A stretch of 64,000 bases of DNA from BPGX01 sp035405785 (GTDB lineage: Bacteria; Bacteroidota; Bacteroidia; B-17B0; Aurantibacillaceae). The notes beneath the pieces were generated by a model. That model was given only the letters and a program-made list of their open reading frames with translations, was not told the DNA's origin and did not search any database. Below are positions 61,927 to 64,000 of the stretch, one piece after another. The number at the start of each line of letters is the position of its first letter. The first letter of the stretch is position 1. Made by a program: the position numbers and the translations under genes. The stretch covers positions 1-64,000 of the forward strand of contig DAONJS010000006.1 of the NCBI GenBank assembly GCA_035405785.1. Direction: 5' to 3'.

Positions 61927-62971
61927 TTAGATACAAAGATAAGAAAAAAATAACTGCTATCAAAATACTGATGTAAAAGATGATGTTTGAATAATTAAAA
62001 ATTAATTGATAAGCAAGGAAAAGAGAAACAAAAGAAATAATAGCAAATAAATAAAAAACCATTCTTTCGCTTAATCCTCTTTTACAGAGAAAGTGCGTAG
62101 TATGATCTTTTCCACCTACCATAGGAGAACTGCCAGCAAGAATACGATTGATAGTAACAGTAGTAGTATCTGAAAGAGGAATAATAAACACCAGAGCAAT
62201 GATCAAAAAGTGATAAAGAACAGTATGAACAGATACATTGATTGGAGTTTGAATATTCCATATAAATTCAATGCCTGCATAAGCAAGAATCAGTCCAAGA
62301 AACTGACTTCCTGTATCGCCCATAAATATCTTTGAAGGATAAAAATTAAAAAATAAAAAAGCAAGTAAACTGATACTAATACCTGACAGAATAAGAAATT
62401 GGATTGAAAAGATATTGACATTTAAATTATACAATACGATTAGCACAAACCAAATAATATATAAACCTATGCTTGCCGAAATACCATCCATATTGTCTAA
62501 CATATTGATGCTATTCATCATTCCAACTGTCCAAAAAATAGTTAGAAATAAATTGAGTAAATCATTTTCAAATAAATGAATTTGAATACCTGAAAGAATA
62601 AGAACTAATGCACAGGATACTTGAGAAATAAATTTTACAAGAGGTTGAGTATTAAATGTATCATCAGCAAAGCCCATAAAAAAAGCAATGGTGGGTGTTC
62701 CCCACAATCCAATTACTTTAATTTTTTCATCAGAAGAAATTCCAAAAACTATAGTAGAAAAAATCATTGTAAAAAGATAAATGATGTAAAAGACAAAACC
62801 ACCAACAGAAGGTTTATAGTTTGGATTCCAACGTTTAATTTCTAACTTTTGATATTCTCTGACACCAAATGAATGAGAGAAAAAAATAAATAATCTATAA
62901 AGAACCAGTGATACCACAAAAATACCAATGATATAAAAAGTAAAAAAAATATCGGGTGATATATTTTTCAT
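61895..62971 (-). CDS. WecA/MraY-type undecaprenyl-phosphate sugar-phosphate transferase
   Basis: This membrane enzyme starts lipid-linked glycan assembly by moving a HexNAc-1-phosphate from a UDP-sugar to undecaprenyl phosphate. The 358 residues have about ten helices. The family motifs are FADDTFN, NSINMLDNMDGISA, IFMGDTGSQFLG and the C-terminal GGKDHTTHFL loop. It is closer to WecA/TagO-type transferases in this context (rfbC and a BY-kinase alongside) than to MraY, which normally lies in the dcw cluster. Start codon follows rfbC by 8 bases. Confidence 0.88.
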   Translation of the reverse strand: MKNISPDIFFTFYIIGIFVVSLVLYRLFIFFSHSFGVREYQKLEIKRWNPNYKPSVGGFVFYIIYLFTMIFSTIVFGISSDEKIKVIGLWGTPTIAFFMGFADDTFNTQPLVKFISQVSCALVLILSGIQIHLFENDLLNLFLTIFWTVGMMNSINMLDNMDGISASIGLYIIWFVLIVLYNLNVNIFSIQFLILSGISISLLAFLFFNFYPSKIFMGDTGSQFLGLILAYAGIEFIWNIQTPINVSVHTVLYHFLIIALVFIIPLSDTTTVTINRILAGSSPMVGGKDHTTHFLCKRGLSERMVFYLFAIISFVSLFLAYQLIFNYSNIIFYISILIAVIFFLSLYLNTKLFWSEKK

Positions 62972-62979
62972 AAATTAAT

Positions 62980-63522
62980 TTAGAATGGTGAAATAAAATC
63001 ACAGAAAAGTTTTCCATTTTTATCCTTTTCAGAAAGAACAGGATTTTGAACATTCCAATTTATATTCAAGTCGGGGTCATTCCAGAGAATAGTATCTTCA
63101 GATTCTTTATTGTAAAAATTTGAACATTTATAAGCAAAAATCGTGTTGTCTTCCAATGTAGCAAAACCGTGAGCAAAGCCAACAGGAACATAAAGCATTA
63201 AAAAATTTTCTTCTGTTAATTCAATAGCATAGTGTTTTCCATAAGTTTGCGAATTTTTGCGAATGTCTACAACTACATCTAACACCGCTCCTTTAATGAC
63301 TCTTACTAATTTTGCCTGTGCATAAGGAGGCGATTGAAAGTGTAATCCACGCACTACATTTTTTTGTGACAGGGATTGATTATCTTGAACAAAAATATCT
63401 GTGATGCCTGCATTTTGAAACATTTTTTGATTGTATGATTCATAAAAATAGCCCCGTTCATCTTTGAATACTTTTGGCTCAATAACATATAAACCTTTAA
63501 GAGGAGTTTCAATAATTTTCAT
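62980..63522 (-). CDS. rfbC: dTDP-4-dehydrorhamnose 3,5-epimerase
   Basis: This cupin-fold enzyme of dTDP-L-rhamnose synthesis has 180 residues. It shows VIEPKVFKDERGYFYESYN, the catalytic-His VVRGLHFQ, the KLVRVIKGAVLDVVVDIR strand pair and LYVPVGFAHGFATLED, with the catalytic Tyr in YKCSNFY. rfbA, rfbB and rfbD are not in the window, though they may lie beyond the right edge. It sits 11 bases downstream of the BY-kinase gene. Confidence 0.95.
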   Translation of the reverse strand: MKIIETPLKGLYVIEPKVFKDERGYFYESYNQKMFQNAGITDIFVQDNQSLSQKNVVRGLHFQSPPYAQAKLVRVIKGAVLDVVVDIRKNSQTYGKHYAIELTEENFLMLYVPVGFAHGFATLEDNTIFAYKCSNFYNKESEDTILWNDPDLNINWNVQNPVLSEKDKNGKLFCDFISPF

Positions 63523-63533
63523 AATAACAGAAT

Positions 63534-64000
63534 TTAATCCACATAATAGTTACTTTGTTTTCCATATACATAACCATAGCCATAGCCGTAACCATAGCCA
63601 TAGTTGTAACCATAAGTTTTTTTATTAATTTCAACACCATTTAATATCACCGATAGTTTTGTAATTTTATTTTCATTTTTTAAACGATCATAAATTTGAA
63701 CAAAATTATTTTTAGAATAGTTAGCACGAAACACATAAATTGGAATATCTGCTTTTTGTAAAATAGGAGTTGCATCTGACACTAATCCAATAGGCGGATT
63801 GTCTACAATAACATAATCAAACATAGTTTTTAATTGATCTAATATCTCAAACATTTTGGGTGAAAGAATCAGTTCAGAAGGGTTTGGAGGTAAAGGTCCG
63901 GCGGTGATTACTTTCAAGTTAGGTAATGGTCCTTGTTGAATACATTCATCAAGTGTATTTATACCCGACAATAATGTACTCATTCCTTTTTCATTACTAA
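63534..64000 (-). CDS. C-terminal part of a polysaccharide tyrosine kinase (BY-kinase), cut by window edge
   Basis: This is the end of a Wzc/CpsD-type kinase that controls polysaccharide chain length and export. The frame stays open past the first Met to the right edge (SNEKG precedes MSTLLSG), so the gene is truncated here. Visible parts are the SELILSPKMFEIL helix, the Walker B DYVIVDNPPIGLVSDA and a Tyr-rich tail (YGYNYGYGYGYGYGY) for autophosphorylation. The Walker A motif lies outside the window. Confidence 0.88.
   Translation of the reverse strand, partial: SNEKGMSTLLSGINTLDECIQQGPLPNLKVITAGPLPPNPSELILSPKMFEILDQLKTMFDYVIVDNPPIGLVSDATPILQKADIPIYVFRANYSKNNFVQIYDRLKNENKITKLSVILNGVEINKKTYGYNYGYGYGYGYGYVYGKQSNYYVD

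Overview
The window is AT-rich, gene-dense DNA from a member of the Bacteroidota. Four things support this. Several genes follow the family's promoter box TAnnTTTG. Three secreted proteins end in type IX secretion (T9SS) sorting domains. There is a complete alternative complex III operon (actA-F). Genes typical of the phylum are present, such as a DUF1015 gene beside serA and TPR-SpoIIE phosphatases. I cannot place it below phylum level. I saw no tRNA or rRNA gene, CRISPR array, intact insertion sequence or prophage.

Layout. 0-14 kb: a truncated ORF at the left edge, dnaB, a hydroxyacid dehydrogenase, a Ppx/GppA phosphatase, oxyR, a B12-dependent ribonucleotide reductase, an M1 metallopeptidase fused to a probable outer-membrane barrel, and a TPR-SpoIIE phosphatase. 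13.9-23.1 kb (+): phoH, then a tightly packed surface-glycan cluster: gmhA, a heptose nucleotidyltransferase/phosphatase fusion, three glycosyltransferases, a sugar epimerase, an AsnB-type amidotransferase and a WcaF-like acyltransferase. 23.3-31.6 kb: a SET protein, an ABC ATPase with a TPR lipoprotein, a NeuD-like acyltransferase with a GH43-like propeller protein, pcm, a PorE-like TPR/PD40 protein carrying SPOR-like domains, gatC and plsC. 31.7-37.7 kb: an operon of three secreted T9SS cargo proteins, including a GH18 protein. 37.8-43.0 kb: DUF1015, serA, ald, a small outer-membrane protein and fabD. 43.2-48.8 kb: a TM2-like protein facing an operon acyl-CoA dehydrogenase - rpiB - LolA-like - YidD-like - two 'PGLG' membrane proteins, then apt. 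49.2-57.7 kb: actABCDEF. 57.9-64 kb: uvrA, a membrane-anchored lytic transglycosylase, a WecA/MraY-type transferase, rfbC and the end of a BY-kinase gene that runs off the right edge.

How it fits together. Much of the window builds or maintains the envelope: surface polysaccharide (two loci), lipid synthesis (plsC, fabD), peptidoglycan remodelling, T9SS cargo and probable outer-membrane proteins. Respiration is represented by the quinol:cytochrome c oxidoreductase, although its usual oxidase partner is not directly downstream. The least understood unit is the overlapping LolA-like/YidD-like/PGLG operon. Other points of note are a transglycosylase whose membrane anchor has no ATG, GTG or TTG start, the peptidase-barrel fusion, the SPOR-bearing PorE-like protein, and several families of small intergenic inverted repeats.
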